A stretch of DNA of 64,000 nucleotides from Xanthomonas indica (GTDB lineage: Bacteria; Pseudomonadota; Gammaproteobacteria; Xanthomonadales; Xanthomonadaceae), in contig NZ_CP131914.1 in the NCBI RefSeq assembly GCF_040529045.1, forward strand, positions 2,278,501 to 2,342,500, written 5' to 3'. This document shows, one piece after another, positions 1 to 11,846 of the stretch. The notes beneath the pieces were generated by a model. That model searched no databases, was not told the origin of the DNA, and worked only from the letters and a program-made list of their open reading frames with translations. Made by a program: the position numbers and the translations under genes. Each line of letters opens with the position of its first letter. Position 1 is the stretch's first letter.

Positions 1-9
1 GAATCGCGA

Positions 10-366
10 GTGCTGGCCGAATATTTGCCGACCCTGCTGTTTCTGATCGTGGCCACCGGTATCGGCGTCGCGCTGATGCTGGTGGGGCGGTTCCTCGGTC
101 CCCGGCGTCCTGACCTGAAGAAGCTCTCGCCTTACGAGTGCGGCTTCGAGGCCTTCGAGGACGCGCGCATGAAGTTCGACGTGCGCTACTACCTGATCGC
201 CATCCAGTTCATCGTCTTCGATCTGGAAATCATCTTCATCGTGCCGTGGACGCAGGTGTTCATGGACCTGGGCGCTCGCTCCCTGGTCACCATGGGCCTG
301 TTCGTCGGCATGTTGTTCCTCGGTTTTGTCTACGTGTGGAAGAAGGGAGCGCTGGAATGGGAGTGA
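10..366 (+). CDS. nuoA: NADH-quinone oxidoreductase subunit A
   Basis: NuoA is a small membrane subunit of respiratory complex I, which passes electrons from NADH to quinone and pumps protons. The 118-residue protein has three hydrophobic segments (about residues 7-27, 62-82 and 88-108). It carries the family signature YECGF near residue 43 and an acidic DLEIIF motif in the second segment. The start is GTG, with the upstream region cut by the window edge, so the promoter of the operon is not visible. Its last bases overlap the nuoB start. Family assignment is secure from sequence and from the intact nuo order that follows. Confidence 0.95.
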   Translation: MLAEYLPTLLFLIVATGIGVALMLVGRFLGPRRPDLKKLSPYECGFEAFEDARMKFDVRYYLIAIQFIVFDLEIIFIVPWTQVFMDLGARSLVTMGLFVGMLFLGFVYVWKKGALEWE

Positions 367-911
367 TTCAGACCCTGGATCGCCTGATGACCAACCCGAT
401 CCCGGAAGGGCGGGTGGACGACATCCTGCGTCCCGAAGGCGAGAACCCGCTGCTGGAGAAGGGCTACGTCACCACCAGCGTCGATGCGCTGCTGAACTGG
501 GCGCGCACCGGCTCGATGTGGCCGATGACCTTCGGCCTGGCCTGCTGTGCGGTCGAGATGATGCACGCCGGCGCCGCGCGCCTGGACCTGGACCGCTACG
601 GCGTGGTGTTCCGCCCGTCGCCGCGCCAGTCCGACGTGATGATCGTCGCCGGCACCCTGGTCAACAAGATGGCTCCGGCGCTGCGCAAGGTCTACGACCA
701 GATGCCGGACCCGAAGTGGGTCATCTCGATGGGCAGCTGCGCCAATGGCGGCGGCTACTACCATTACTCGTATTCGGTGGTGCGCGGTTGCGACCGCATC
801 GTGCCGGTGGACGTCTACGTCCCCGGCTGCCCGCCGACCGCCGAGGCCCTGGTCTACGGCATCCTGCAGTTGCAGAAGAAGATCTGGCGAACCCAGACCA
901 TCGCGCGCTGA
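357..911 (+). CDS. nuoB: NADH-quinone oxidoreductase subunit B
   Basis: NuoB (184 residues) is the peripheral-arm subunit that holds cluster N2, the last [4Fe-4S] centre before quinone. The four expected ligands are visible: the adjacent pair C63 and C64, C128 in GSC, and C158 in PGCPP. I chose ATG 357, which overlaps the nuoA stop by 10 bases and gives the usual family length. The reading frame is open further upstream, but only as an antiregister shadow of nuoA. Translational coupling to nuoA is likely. Confidence 0.95.
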   Translation: MGVIQTLDRLMTNPIPEGRVDDILRPEGENPLLEKGYVTTSVDALLNWARTGSMWPMTFGLACCAVEMMHAGAARLDLDRYGVVFRPSPRQSDVMIVAGTLVNKMAPALRKVYDQMPDPKWVISMGSCANGGGYYHYSYSVVRGCDRIVPVDVYVPGCPPTAEALVYGILQLQKKIWRTQTIAR

Positions 912-944
912 TTCCTCTTTCCTCAGAGAGCACGCCAAGCCCCC

Positions 945-1694
945 ATGGCAGAGCAAGCATCTTCCTTTAGCGACCGACTCGGCGCCCGTTTCCCCGGCAG
1001 CCAGGTCTTCGTGGCCCTTCCGCGCGGCGAAGTCACCCTGGAAGTGCCGGCCGACGCCTGGCACGCCACCTGCCTGGCGTTGCGCGACGAGTTCGGTTTC
1101 GAACAGCTGTCCGACCTGTGCGGTGTGGACTACCTGGGCTACGGCAGCGACGAGTGGGACACCTCGGACGTGTCCTCGCACGGCTTCAGCCGCGGCGTCG
1201 AAGGCAAGGCCATGGGCCGCTTCGCCTGGGGCGAGTTCCCCAGCGCCGAGACCGCCGCCGGCGTGCAGCCGATGCCGGTCCCGCAGCAGCGCTACGCGGT
1301 GCTGGCGCAGCTGATCTCCTACCGCCATAACCAGCGCCTGCGCGTGCGTTGCTACGCGCCGAACGAAGACCTGCCGGTGGTGGCCTCGGTCACCGACATC
1401 TGGCCGGGCGCGAACTGGTTCGAGCGCGAGGCGTTCGACCTGTTCGGCGTGGTGTTCTCCGGGCACCCGGACCTGCGCCGCATCCTCACCGACTACGGCT
1501 TCGTCGGCCATCCGTTCCGCAAGGATTTCCCGCTGATCGGCAACGTCGAAGTGCGCTACGACGAAGAGAAGCAGCGCGTGATCTACGAGCCGGTCACCTC
1601 GGTGGAACCGCGCGTGGGCGTGCCGCGCGTGATCCGCGACGATGCACGCTACCAGACTGCGGCGGGCGAAGCACAGAAGGAGTCCGCCAAGTGA
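945..1694 (+). CDS. nuoC: NADH-quinone oxidoreductase subunit C
   Basis: NuoC (249 residues) is a 30-kDa-type hydrophilic subunit of complex I, at the junction with NuoD near the quinone site. The conserved signature [22 protein letters not shown] is visible in the 160-185 region, followed by HPFRKDFPL. It is a separate gene here, not fused to nuoD as in E. coli. A 33-bp gap separates it from nuoB, and its stop overlaps the GTG start of nuoD in a GTGA arrangement. Confidence 0.95.
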   Translation: MAEQASSFSDRLGARFPGSQVFVALPRGEVTLEVPADAWHATCLALRDEFGFEQLSDLCGVDYLGYGSDEWDTSDVSSHGFSRGVEGKAMGRFAWGEFPSAETAAGVQPMPVPQQRYAVLAQLISYRHNQRLRVRCYAPNEDLPVVASVTDIWPGANWFEREAFDLFGVVFSGHPDLRRILTDYGFVGHPFRKDFPLIGNVEVRYDEEKQRVIYEPVTSVEPRVGVPRVIRDDARYQTAAGEAQKESAK

Positions 1695-2998
1695 GCGAGT
1701 ACCACCAGGCGCACGACGGGTTCGCCAGCAATCCTGCCGAAGCCAAGCAGGAAATCCGCAACTACACGATGAACTTCGGCCCGCAGCATCCGGCCGCGCA
1801 CGGCGTGCTGCGCCTGATCCTGGAGATGGACGGCGAGACCGTGGTCCGCGCCGATCCGCACATCGGCCTGCTGCACCGTGGCACCGAGAAGCTGGCCGAG
1901 TCCAAGCCGTTCAACCAGTCGATCGGCTACATGGATCGCCTGGACTACGTGTCGATGATGTGCAACGAGCACGCCTACGTGCGCGCGATCGAAACCCTGA
2001 TGGGGATCGAGGCGCCGGAGCGTGCGCAGTACATCCGCACCATGTTCGACGAGATCACCCGCATCCTGAACCACCTGATGTGGGTCGGCTCCAACGCGCT
2101 CGACCTGGGCGCGATGGCGGTGATGCTGTACGCGTTCCGCGAGCGCGAAGAGCTGATGGACGTCTACGAGGCGGTGTCGGGCGCGCGCATGCACGCGACC
2201 TACTATCGCCCGGGTGGCGTCTACCGCGACCTGCCGGACCGCATGCCCAAGTACCAGGAATCGCGCTGGCACAAGGGCAACGCGCTGAAGCGGCTCAACG
2301 CCGCGCGCGAAGGCTCGATGCTGGACTTCCTGGAGGCGTTCACCGACACCTTCCCGGCGCGCGTGGACGAGTATGAGACCCTGCTCACCGACAACCGCAT
2401 CTGGAAGCAGCGCACCGTCGGCATCGGCGTGGTCACCCCGGAGCAGGCCTATGCCTGGGGCATGACCGGCGCGATGCTGCGCGGCTCGGGCATCGCCTGG
2501 GACCTGCGCAAGAAGCAGCCCTACGCCAAGTACGACAGCGTCGATTTCGACATCCCGCTCGGCACCAACGGCGATTGCTACGACCGTTACCTGGTGCGCG
2601 TGGCCGAGATGCGCGAATCCAACCGCATCATCAAGCAGTGCGTGAAGTGGCTGAAGGCCAACCCGGGCCCGGTCATGGTCGAGAACTTCAAGGTGGCGCC
2701 GCCCAAGCGCGCCGACATGAAGGACGACATGGAAGCGCTGATCCACCACTTCAAGCTGTTCAGCGAAGGCTACTGCGTGCCGGCCGGCGAGACCTACTGC
2801 GCGGTCGAGGCGCCGAAGGGCGAGTTCGGCTGCTACCTGATGTCCGACGGCGCCAACAAGCCGTTCCGCGTGCACCTGCGCGCGCCGGGCTTCGCCCATC
2901 TGTCGTCGATGGACGCGATCGTGCGCGGCCACATGCTGGCCGACGTGGTGGCGATGATTGGTACCTATGATCTGGTGTTTGGTGAGGTCGACCGATGA
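1691..2998 (+). CDS. nuoD: NADH-quinone oxidoreductase subunit D
   Basis: NuoD (435 residues) is the 49-kDa-type subunit that forms the quinone-binding cavity together with NuoB. It shows the hallmark [15 protein letters not shown] near residue 35 and the conserved [11 protein letters not shown] segment after it. The protein ends in a highly conserved C-terminus ([14 protein letters not shown]). The start is GTG 1691, sharing four bases with the nuoC stop. The open frame further upstream is only a shadow of nuoC. It ends in an ATGA overlap with nuoE. Confidence 0.95.
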   Translation: MSEYHQAHDGFASNPAEAKQEIRNYTMNFGPQHPAAHGVLRLILEMDGETVVRADPHIGLLHRGTEKLAESKPFNQSIGYMDRLDYVSMMCNEHAYVRAIETLMGIEAPERAQYIRTMFDEITRILNHLMWVGSNALDLGAMAVMLYAFREREELMDVYEAVSGARMHATYYRPGGVYRDLPDRMPKYQESRWHKGNALKRLNAAREGSMLDFLEAFTDTFPARVDEYETLLTDNRIWKQRTVGIGVVTPEQAYAWGMTGAMLRGSGIAWDLRKKQPYAKYDSVDFDIPLGTNGDCYDRYLVRVAEMRESNRIIKQCVKWLKANPGPVMVENFKVAPPKRADMKDDMEALIHHFKLFSEGYCVPAGETYCAVEAPKGEFGCYLMSDGANKPFRVHLRAPGFAHLSSMDAIVRGHMLADVVAMIGTYDLVFGEVDR

Positions 2999-3522
2999 AG
3001 GCGACAGGTAATTTCGAAGCGGCGCGCGACGTCGATCCGATGGTGGTGCTGAGCGACAAGACGCGCGCGCACATCGATCACTGGCTGGCCAAGTTCCCGC
3101 CGGACCGCAAGCGTTCGGCGGTGCTGCAGGGCCTGCACGCGGCGCAGGAGCAGAACCAGGGCTGGCTGACCGACGAACTGATCGCCGGCGTGGCCAAGTA
3201 CCTGGAACTGCCGCCGGTGTGGGCCTACGAGGTCGCCAGCTTCTACTCGATGTTCGAGACCGAGAAGGTCGGCCGCAACAACGTCGCGTTCTGCACCAAC
3301 ATCAGCTGCTGGCTCAACGGCGCCGAAGACCTGGTCGCGCACGCCGAGAAGAAGCTCGGCTGCAAGCTGGGCCAGTCCACCGCCGACGGCCGCGTCTACC
3401 TCAAGCGCGAGGAAGAGTGCCTGGCCGGTTGCGCCGGCGCACCGATGATGGTCATCAACGGCCACTACCATGAGCACCTGACCAAGGACAAGGTCGACGA
3501 ATTGCTGGACGGGTTGGAGTAA
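2995..3522 (+). CDS. nuoE: NADH-quinone oxidoreductase subunit E
   Basis: NuoE (175 residues) is the 24-kDa-type subunit of the NADH dehydrogenase module and carries the [2Fe-2S] cluster N1a. It has the thioredoxin-like ligand pattern C100-x4-C105 and C142-x3-C146. Its start overlaps the nuoD stop by four bases, and only five bases separate it from nuoF, its structural partner. The call is secure. Confidence 0.95.
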   Translation: MKATGNFEAARDVDPMVVLSDKTRAHIDHWLAKFPPDRKRSAVLQGLHAAQEQNQGWLTDELIAGVAKYLELPPVWAYEVASFYSMFETEKVGRNNVAFCTNISCWLNGAEDLVAHAEKKLGCKLGQSTADGRVYLKREEECLAGCAGAPMMVINGHYHEHLTKDKVDELLDGLE

Positions 3523-3527
3523 CGGCA

Positions 3528-4867
<1,340 letters not shown>

Positions 4868-4871
<4 letters not shown>

Positions 4872-7117
4872 GCGCGCAACCCAACAATCCCGGCGCGACC
4901 CCGGCGGTCGTGCCGGAAGGCCATGTGACCGTCGAGATCGACGGTCAGTCGCTGGTCGTGCCGAAGGGCTCGATGATCATCCAGGCCGCCGACAAGGCCG
5001 GCATCCCGATCCCGCGCTTCTGCTACCACGAGAAGCTGCCGATCGCGGCCAACTGCCGCATGTGTCTGGTCGACGTCGAGAAGTCGCCCAAGCCGTCGCC
5101 GGCCTGCGCCACGCCGGTCATGGACGGCATGAAGGTGCAGACCCGCAGCGACAAGGCGCTGAAGTACCAGCGCAGCGTCATGGAATTCCTGCTGATCAAC
5201 CACCCGCTGGACTGCCCGATCTGCGATCAGGGCGGCGAGTGCGAACTGCAGGACGTGTCGCTGGGCTATGGCCGCTCGGTCAGCCGCTTCAACGAGCGCA
5301 AGCGCGTGGTGCCGGACGAGGACATCGGCCCGCTGGTCGCCACCGAGATGACCCGCTGCATCCAGTGCACCCGCTGCGTGCGCTTCACCGCGGACATCGC
5401 CGGCACCTACGAGCTGGGCGGCATGTACCGCGGCGAGAACCTGCAGATCGGCACCTACGACGGCAAGCCGCTGACCACCGAGCTGTCCGGCAACGTGGTC
5501 GACGTGTGCCCGGTCGGTGCGCTGACCAACAAGGTGTTCCAGTTCCGCGCGCGCCCCTGGGAACTGGTGGCGCGCGAGTCGCTGGGCTACCACGACGCGA
5601 TGGGCTCCAACCTGTTCCTGCACGTGCGTCGCGGCGAAGTGCTGCGCACGGTGCCGCGCGACAACGAGGCGGTCAACGAGTGCTGGCTGTCCGACCGCGA
5701 CCGCTATTCGCACCAGGGCCTGTACGCCGAGGACCGCGCACTGCGGCCGATGCGCAAGATCGACGGGCAGTGGCGCGAGGTGTCGTGGGCGGAAGCACTG
5801 TCCGCCGCCGGCGAGATCCTCAAGGCCAACCGTGGCGACGCGCTGGGCGTGCTCGCGCATCCGTCCACTTCCAACGAGGAGGGCGCGCTGCTGGCGCGCC
5901 TGGCCGAGGGCCTGGACAGCGGCAACCTCGATCACCGCGTGTACAACCGCGACTTCTCCGATGCCGCGCTGGCCGAGCCGTTCGCGCTGCCGCTGGTGGA
6001 GATCGAGCAGGCCGACGTGGTGGTGATCCTGGGCAGCAACCTGCGCCACGAACTGCCGCTGCTGCATGCACGCCTGCGCAAGGCGCGGATGCAGCGCCAG
6101 ACCAAGGTGTATTCGATCAACCCGGTCGATTTCGACGTGGCCTTCGACCAGGCTGGCCGCCAGATCGTGGCGCCGTCGAAGTTCGCTGAGGCGCTGGCCG
6201 ACGGCGCGCTGCGCGAAGCGGTGCAAGGCGCCGGCCGTGCGGTGCTGATCGTCGGTGCGCTGGTCGAGAACCATCCGCAGGCCGCGGCGCTGCGTGCGGC
6301 CGCGCGCGACTTCGCCGCCGCCACCGGCGCTGCGCTGTGCCGCATCCCGCAGGGCGCCAACGCGCTGGGCCTGTCGCGCTACGGCGTGCTGCCGCGCGGC
6401 CGCAACGCCGCGGCGATGCTGGCCGAGCCGCGCAGCGCCTACGTGCTGTACGGCCTGGAGCCGGGCCTGGACTTCGCCGACGCCGCGGCCGCGCGCAGCG
6501 CGCTGGCCGGTGCCAAGGTGGTGGCGTTCAGCCACTTCGCCTGCGCCTCCACCCGCGACGTGGCCGACGTGATCCTGCCCATCGGCGCGCTGCCGGAAAT
6601 CGAGGCGACGCTGACCAACCTCAACGGCAGCGACCAGCGCACCCGCGCCGGCGGCAAGCTGCCGGGCGAGGCCCGCGAGGGCTGGCGCGTGCTGCGTGCG
6701 CTCGGTGGCGAACTGGGCCTGCAGGGCTTCGAGTTCATCGACCTGGCCGGGCTGCGCGATGGCCTGCAGCCGCGCGAGGTCGCCGCGGCGAGCTCGGCGC
6801 AGCCGGCACGCCAGGACGAGGGCCTGGAACTGGCCGCCAGCCCGGCGATCTACCGCACCGATGCGGTGGTGCGCCGCGCGCAGGCGCTGCAGCAGCATCC
6901 GCTGAACCGCGCGCCGGGCGTGGCGCTGCATCCGGACGAAGCGGCGCGGCTGGGCCTGCGCGACGGGCAGATGGTCAAGGTCGGCACCGCGGCGGGTAGC
7001 GCCACGTTGCCGCTGGCGACGGACAAGCGGGTCGCGCCGGGCGCGGCCTGGATCGAAACGGGCCACGGCGCGACCGCGCCGCTGGGCGCCGGTCGGGTGA
7101 CGGTGGTGGCTGCATGA
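4868..7117 (+). CDS. nuoG: NADH-quinone oxidoreductase subunit G
   Basis: NuoG (749 residues) is the large iron-sulfur subunit of the NADH module. The first 220 residues hold a plant-type [2Fe-2S] domain ([15 protein letters not shown]), a His-plus-Cys [4Fe-4S] site ([14 protein letters not shown]) and a further [4Fe-4S] site (CIQCTRC with a later CPVGAL). The remainder is the catalytically inactive molybdopterin-oxidoreductase-like fold and is alanine-rich. It is shorter than the E. coli protein, which is usual outside the enterics. It overlaps nuoF and nuoH by four bases each. Confidence 0.95.
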
Positions 7118-8205
7118 ACGAGATGCTGTTGAACGTGGTCGACCCGCTGCACCAGTGGTTCCTCGGCCTGGGCGCCCTCGGCGTGGTCCTGTGGATCGTG
7201 CTGAAGATCCTGGTGATCGCCATGCCAGTGATCATCGCGGTGGCGTTCTACGTGGTCTGGGAGCGCAAGCTGATCGGCTGGATGCACGTGCGCCACGGGC
7301 CGATGTACGTGGGCATGGGCATCTTCCAGGCCTTTGCCGACGTCTTCAAGCTGCTGTTCAAGGAAATCATCCAGCCGAGCAGCTCGCACAAGGCGATGTT
7401 CGTGATCGCGCCGCTGATCACCCTGGCGCCGGCCTTCGCCGCCTGGGCGGTGGTGCCGTTCGACGCCAAGCTGGTGCTGTCCAACGCCAACGCCGGCCTG
7501 CTGTACCTGCTGGCGATGACCTCGCTGGGCGTGTACGGCATCATCCTGGCCGGCTGGGCGTCCAACTCCAAGTACGCGTTCCTCGGCGCGATGCGTTCGG
7601 CGGCGCAGGTGGTCAGCTACGAGATCGCGATGGGCTTCGCCCTGGTCGGCGTGATGATCGCCGCCGGCAGCCTGAACCTGAGCACGATCGTGCAGGCGCA
7701 GGCCGGCAGCTCCGGGTTCTTCGACTGGTTCCTGATCCCGCTGTTCCCGCTGTTCATCGTGTACTGGGTGTCCGGCGTGGCCGAGACCAACCGCGCGCCG
7801 TTCGACGTGGTCGAGGGCGAGTCGGAAATCGTCGCCGGCCACATGGTCGAGTACTCGGGCGGTGCGTTCGCGCTGTTCTTCCTGGCCGAATACGCCAACA
7901 TGATCCTGGTCAGCTTCCTGGTCTCGATCTTCTTCCTGGGCGGCTGGCTGAGCCCGATCCAGGGTTGGGTCACCGCCGACGTCTCGCCGTGGGTCAACTG
8001 GATCTGGACCGGCGGCTGGCCGTGGCTGTTGATGAAGGTGCTGTTCTTCGCCAGCGCGTACATCTGGTTCCGCGCCAGCTTCCCGCGCTACCGCTACGAC
8101 CAGATCATGCGCCTGGGCTGGAAGGTGTTCATCCCGCTGACGATCGTGTGGATCGCGGTGACGGCATTGATGGTGTTCTACGGCGTGATCCAGAAGGGCG
8201 TGTAA
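7114..8205 (+). CDS. nuoH: NADH-quinone oxidoreductase subunit H
   Basis: NuoH (363 residues) is a polytopic membrane subunit that links the quinone chamber to the proton-pumping arm. About eight hydrophobic segments can be seen. Conserved loops include [10 protein letters not shown] near residue 62 and [19 protein letters not shown] near residue 227, the acidic quinone-site loop. The start overlaps the nuoG stop by four bases and the gene ends three bases before nuoI. Confidence 0.95.
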   Translation: MNEMLLNVVDPLHQWFLGLGALGVVLWIVLKILVIAMPVIIAVAFYVVWERKLIGWMHVRHGPMYVGMGIFQAFADVFKLLFKEIIQPSSSHKAMFVIAPLITLAPAFAAWAVVPFDAKLVLSNANAGLLYLLAMTSLGVYGIILAGWASNSKYAFLGAMRSAAQVVSYEIAMGFALVGVMIAAGSLNLSTIVQAQAGSSGFFDWFLIPLFPLFIVYWVSGVAETNRAPFDVVEGESEIVAGHMVEYSGGAFALFFLAEYANMILVSFLVSIFFLGGWLSPIQGWVTADVSPWVNWIWTGGWPWLLMKVLFFASAYIWFRASFPRYRYDQIMRLGWKVFIPLTIVWIAVTALMVFYGVIQKGV

Positions 8206-8208
8206 GCG

Positions 8209-8697
8209 ATGAATAAAATCACCCATTACTTCAAGAGCCTGCTGCTGCTCGAGCTGCTCGGCGGCCTGTGGCTGACCTTGAAGTACACGTTCCGTCCCAA
8301 GTACACCGTGCTGTACCCGATGGAGAAGTTTCCGCAGTCGCCGCGTTTCCGCGGCCTGCACGCGCTGCGCCGGTATCCCAACGGCGAAGAGCGCTGCATC
8401 GCCTGCAAGCTGTGCGAGGCGGTGTGCCCGGCGCTGGCGATCACCATCGACTCGACCAAGCGCGAGGACGGCACCCGTCGTACCACCCGCTACGACATCG
8501 ACCTGTTCAAGTGCATCTACTGCGGCTTCTGCGAGGAAAGCTGCCCGGTGGATTCGATCGTGGAGACCCAGGTGCTGGAGTACCACTTCGAGAAGCGCGG
8601 CGAGAACATCGTCACCAAGCCGCAGTTGCTGGCGATCGGAGACCGGCTCGAGGCCGAGATCGCCGAGCGCCGCGCTGCCGACGCTCCCTTCCGCTGA
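8209..8697 (+). CDS. nuoI: NADH-quinone oxidoreductase subunit I (ferredoxin-type)
   Basis: NuoI (162 residues) is the TYKY-type subunit that carries clusters N6a and N6b. Two classical [4Fe-4S] motifs are complete: C63-x2-C66-x2-C69-x3-C73, and C102-x2-C105-x2-C108-x3-C112, each followed by proline. An N-terminal amphipathic segment probably lies on the membrane. The spacing to nuoH is three bases. Confidence 0.95.
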   Translation: MNKITHYFKSLLLLELLGGLWLTLKYTFRPKYTVLYPMEKFPQSPRFRGLHALRRYPNGEERCIACKLCEAVCPALAITIDSTKREDGTRRTTRYDIDLFKCIYCGFCEESCPVDSIVETQVLEYHFEKRGENIVTKPQLLAIGDRLEAEIAERRAADAPFR

Positions 8698-8706
8698 GGT
8701 TCCGAA

Positions 8707-9354
8707 ATGGATTGGGTAAATATCGCTTTCTGGATCTTCGCCACCATCGCCGCGGTCGCCGCCGGCGCGGTGATCAGCGTGCGCAACCCCGTGTACGCGG
8801 TGCTGTGCCTGATCCTGACCTTCTTCTCCATCGCCTGCGTGTGGCTGCTGGTGGGCGCCGAGTTCCTCGGCGTGACCCTGGTGCTGGTCTACGTCGGCGC
8901 GGTCATGGTGCTGTTCCTGTTCGTGGTGATGATGCTGGACATCGACACCGCCCGCCTGCGCGAAGGCTGGGTGCGCTACCTGCCGGTCGGCCTGGTGGTA
9001 GCGGTGGCGATGCTGGTGCAGATGGTCACCCTGATCGGGGTCAAGGCGCGTAGCGCGGCGCCGTTCCCGGCCGACAACGCCGCGGCCCAGGCCGCCGACA
9101 CCTCCAACATCACCTGGCTGGCCAAGACCCTGTTCACCCAGTTCCTGCTGCCGTTCGAGTTCGCCGCGATCATCCTGACCGTGGCGGTGGTCGCCGCGGT
9201 GATGCTGACCCTGCGCAAGCGCACCGGCATCAAGACCCAGAACCCGGGCGACCAGTCGCGGGTCAAGGCCAGCGACCGTCTGCGCATCGTCAAGATGGAC
9301 GTCGAAAAGCCCACGCTCCACACTCCGCCGGCATCGCAGGAGGGCCAGCCATGA
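8707..9354 (+). CDS. nuoJ: NADH-quinone oxidoreductase subunit J
   Basis: NuoJ (215 residues) is a membrane-arm subunit with five hydrophobic segments. The third segment holds the conserved [19 protein letters not shown] stretch that includes the pi-bulge region of the family. The C-terminal 40 residues are hydrophilic. It overlaps nuoK by four bases. Confidence 0.93.
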   Translation: MDWVNIAFWIFATIAAVAAGAVISVRNPVYAVLCLILTFFSIACVWLLVGAEFLGVTLVLVYVGAVMVLFLFVVMMLDIDTARLREGWVRYLPVGLVVAVAMLVQMVTLIGVKARSAAPFPADNAAAQAADTSNITWLAKTLFTQFLLPFEFAAIILTVAVVAAVMLTLRKRTGIKTQNPGDQSRVKASDRLRIVKMDVEKPTLHTPPASQEGQP

Positions 9355-9656
9355 TTTCCCTAGGCCATCTGCTGGCGCTCGGCGCGGTGCTGTTCTGCAT
9401 CGCCCTGGCCGGCATCTTCCTCAACCGCAAGAACGTCATCGTGCTGCTGATGTCGATCGAGCTGATGCTGCTGTCGGTCAACATCAACTTCGTCGCCTTC
9501 TCGCGCGAGCTTGGCGACGCCGCCGGCCAGTTGTTCGTGTTCTTCATCCTGACCGTGGCCGCGGCCGAAGCCGCCATCGGCCTCGCGATCCTGGTGACGC
9601 TGTTCCGTACCCGCCACACGATCAACGTGGCCGAAGTCGATTCGCTGAAGGGCTGA
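9351..9656 (+). CDS. nuoK: NADH-quinone oxidoreductase subunit K
   Basis: NuoK (101 residues) is a three-helix antiporter-like subunit. The two family glutamates expected inside helices are visible, in [10 protein letters not shown] (about residue 36) and in [11 protein letters not shown] (about residue 72). The length is exactly typical. It starts inside the nuoJ stop (ATGA) and is followed seven bases later by nuoL. Confidence 0.95.
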   Translation: MISLGHLLALGAVLFCIALAGIFLNRKNVIVLLMSIELMLLSVNINFVAFSRELGDAAGQLFVFFILTVAAAEAAIGLAILVTLFRTRHTINVAEVDSLKG

Positions 9657-9663
9657 CCTGCAG

Positions 9664-11826
9664 ATGGAAATTACGCTCTCCAAGAGTCTGCTGATCGCGG
9701 TGGTGCTGGCCCCGCTGGTCGGCAGCATCATCGCCGGCCTGTTCGGCCGTCAGGTCGGCCGCAAGGGCGCGCAGTTCGCCACCATCCTCGGCGTCGCGGT
9801 CAGCTGCGCGCTGTCGTGCTGGACCCTGTACCAGCTGGTCGGGCAGGGCGCCTCGCCATTCAACCAGAACCTCTACACCTTCTTCGAGGTCGGCCACTAT
9901 TCGGCCCACGTCGGCTTCATGGTCGACCGCCTGACCGCGATGATGATGGTGGTGGTGACCTTCGTGTCGCTGCTGGTGCACATCTACACCATCGGCTATA
10001 TGGCCGATGACCCGGGCTACCAGCGCTTCTTCAGCTACATCTCGCTGTTCACCTTCTCGATGCTGAGCCTGGTGATGAGCAACAACTTCCTGCAGTTGTT
10101 CTTCGGCTGGGAAGCGGTGGGCCTGGTGTCGTATCTGCTGATCGGCTTCTGGTTCAAGCGCCCGACCGCGGTGTTCGCCAACATGAAGGCGTTCCTGGTC
10201 AACCGCGTGGGCGACTTCGGCTTCATCCTTGGCATCGCCGGCGTGCTGTTGTGGTTCGGCACGCTGGACTACGCCAGCGTGTTCGCCAACGCCACCGCGG
10301 TGCTGGGCAACGAGGCCGCCGGCGGCCTGGCCCAGGTGCAGCTGTTCCAGGGCCATGCCTGGAACGTGTCCACCATCATCTGCGTGTGCCTGTTCATCGG
10401 CGCCATGGGCAAGTCGGCGCAGGTGCCGCTGCACGTGTGGCTGCCGGACTCGATGGAAGGCCCGACCCCGATCTCGGCGCTGATCCACGCCGCGACCATG
10501 GTCACCGCCGGCATCTTCATGGTGGCGCGCATGTCGCCGCTGTTCGAGCTGTCGCAGACCGCGCTGAACTTCGTGCTGGTCGTCGGCGCCACCACCGCGT
10601 TCTTCACCGGCCTGATCGGCATCGTGCAGAACGACATCAAGCGCGTGGTCGCTTACTCGACGCTGTCGCAGTTGGGCTACATGACCGTGGCGCTGGGCGT
10701 GTCGGCGTACTCGGCGGCGGTGTTCCACCTGATGACCCACGCCTTCTTCAAGGCGCTGCTGTTCCTGGCGGCGGGCTCGGTGATCATCGGCATGCACCAC
10801 GAGCAGGACATGCGCAAGATGGGCGGCCTGCGCAAGTACATGCCGATCACCTACTGGACCAGCGTGATCGGCACCCTGGCGCTGGTCGGTACCCCGTTCT
10901 TCGCCGGCTTCTACTCCAAGGACACCATCATCGAGGCGGCGCAGCACCACGCGCATACCTCGCATGGCTGGATCGCGACCTACGGCTACTGGGCCGTGCT
11001 CGGCGGCGTGCTGATCACCAGCTTCTACAGCTTCCGCCTGCTGTTCCTGACCTTCCACGGCCAGGAGCGCTTCCGCGATGCGCACGCGCACGACGTGCAT
11101 GCCCATCACGACAGCGCCCACACCGACGCCGAGGCGCAGTCCCATGCGCACGACGCGCATGCGCATGATGACCACCACGGCCACCATGGCGCGCACGAAC
11201 CGCACGAGTCGCCGTGGGTGGTGACGGTGCCGCTGATCCTGCTGGCGATCCCGTCGATCGCGATCGGCTTCTTCACCATCGGCCCGATGCTGTTCGGCAC
11301 CGACTGGGCGGGGCACCATGCCGCGGCGGCGATCAAGGGCCAGGCAGTCAGCTTCTTCACCGGCATCGTCGACTTCTACGACCCGGCGCGCGACACCGTC
11401 GGTGCGCTGGCCGAGGAGTTCCATGGCCCGGTCGCGTTCGCCCTGCACGGCCTGACCCAGCCGCCGTTCTTCCTGACCCTGGCCGGTTTCGCCCTGGCCT
11501 GGATCCTGTACCTGTGGAAGCCGGAACTGGCGGCGAAGGCGCGCAAGACCTTCTCGGTGCCGGTGTGGATCCTCGAGAACAAGTACGGTTTCGACAAGCT
11601 CTGGATCGGCGGTTTCGCCGGCGGCGGCGTACGCCTGGGCAAGGTGTCGCGCGCGGTGGATACGCATGTCGTGGACGGCGTCATGGTCAACGGCACCGCA
11701 CGCGTGATCGACCTGGCGGCCAACCTGCTGCGTCGCACGCAATCCGGTTTCCTCTATCACTACGCCTTCGCGATGATCGTCGGTCTCATTGCCCTGCTGG
11801 GCGTGCTGATGCATTTCTGGCGTTGA
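9664..11826 (+). CDS. nuoL: NADH-quinone oxidoreductase subunit L (antiporter-like)
   Basis: NuoL (720 residues) is the distal proton-pumping subunit, homologous to Mrp antiporters, with about 15 transmembrane helices and a long lateral helix at its C-terminus. Conserved elements include the GWEAVGLVSYLLIGFW segment near residue 148 and SAQVPLHVWLPDSMEGPTP near residue 251. Unusually rich in histidine is the loop at residues 474-514, with 16 His in about 41 residues. That is longer than the minimal loop of enteric NuoL. It is followed 20 bases later by nuoM. Confidence 0.95.
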   Translation: MEITLSKSLLIAVVLAPLVGSIIAGLFGRQVGRKGAQFATILGVAVSCALSCWTLYQLVGQGASPFNQNLYTFFEVGHYSAHVGFMVDRLTAMMMVVVTFVSLLVHIYTIGYMADDPGYQRFFSYISLFTFSMLSLVMSNNFLQLFFGWEAVGLVSYLLIGFWFKRPTAVFANMKAFLVNRVGDFGFILGIAGVLLWFGTLDYASVFANATAVLGNEAAGGLAQVQLFQGHAWNVSTIICVCLFIGAMGKSAQVPLHVWLPDSMEGPTPISALIHAATMVTAGIFMVARMSPLFELSQTALNFVLVVGATTAFFTGLIGIVQNDIKRVVAYSTLSQLGYMTVALGVSAYSAAVFHLMTHAFFKALLFLAAGSVIIGMHHEQDMRKMGGLRKYMPITYWTSVIGTLALVGTPFFAGFYSKDTIIEAAQHHAHTSHGWIATYGYWAVLGGVLITSFYSFRLLFLTFHGQERFRDAHAHDVHAHHDSAHTDAEAQSHAHDAHAHDDHHGHHGAHEPHESPWVVTVPLILLAIPSIAIGFFTIGPMLFGTDWAGHHAAAAIKGQAVSFFTGIVDFYDPARDTVGALAEEFHGPVAFALHGLTQPPFFLTLAGFALAWILYLWKPELAAKARKTFSVPVWILENKYGFDKLWIGGFAGGGVRLGKVSRAVDTHVVDGVMVNGTARVIDLAANLLRRTQSGFLYHYAFAMIVGLIALLGVLMHFWR

Positions 11827-11846
11827 CCTGTACGGAATAAGAACAC

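Noticed and set aside
138-356. N-terminal extension of nuoB
   Set aside because: The extension lies within nuoA and has no similarity to NuoB; the family start fits ATG 357.
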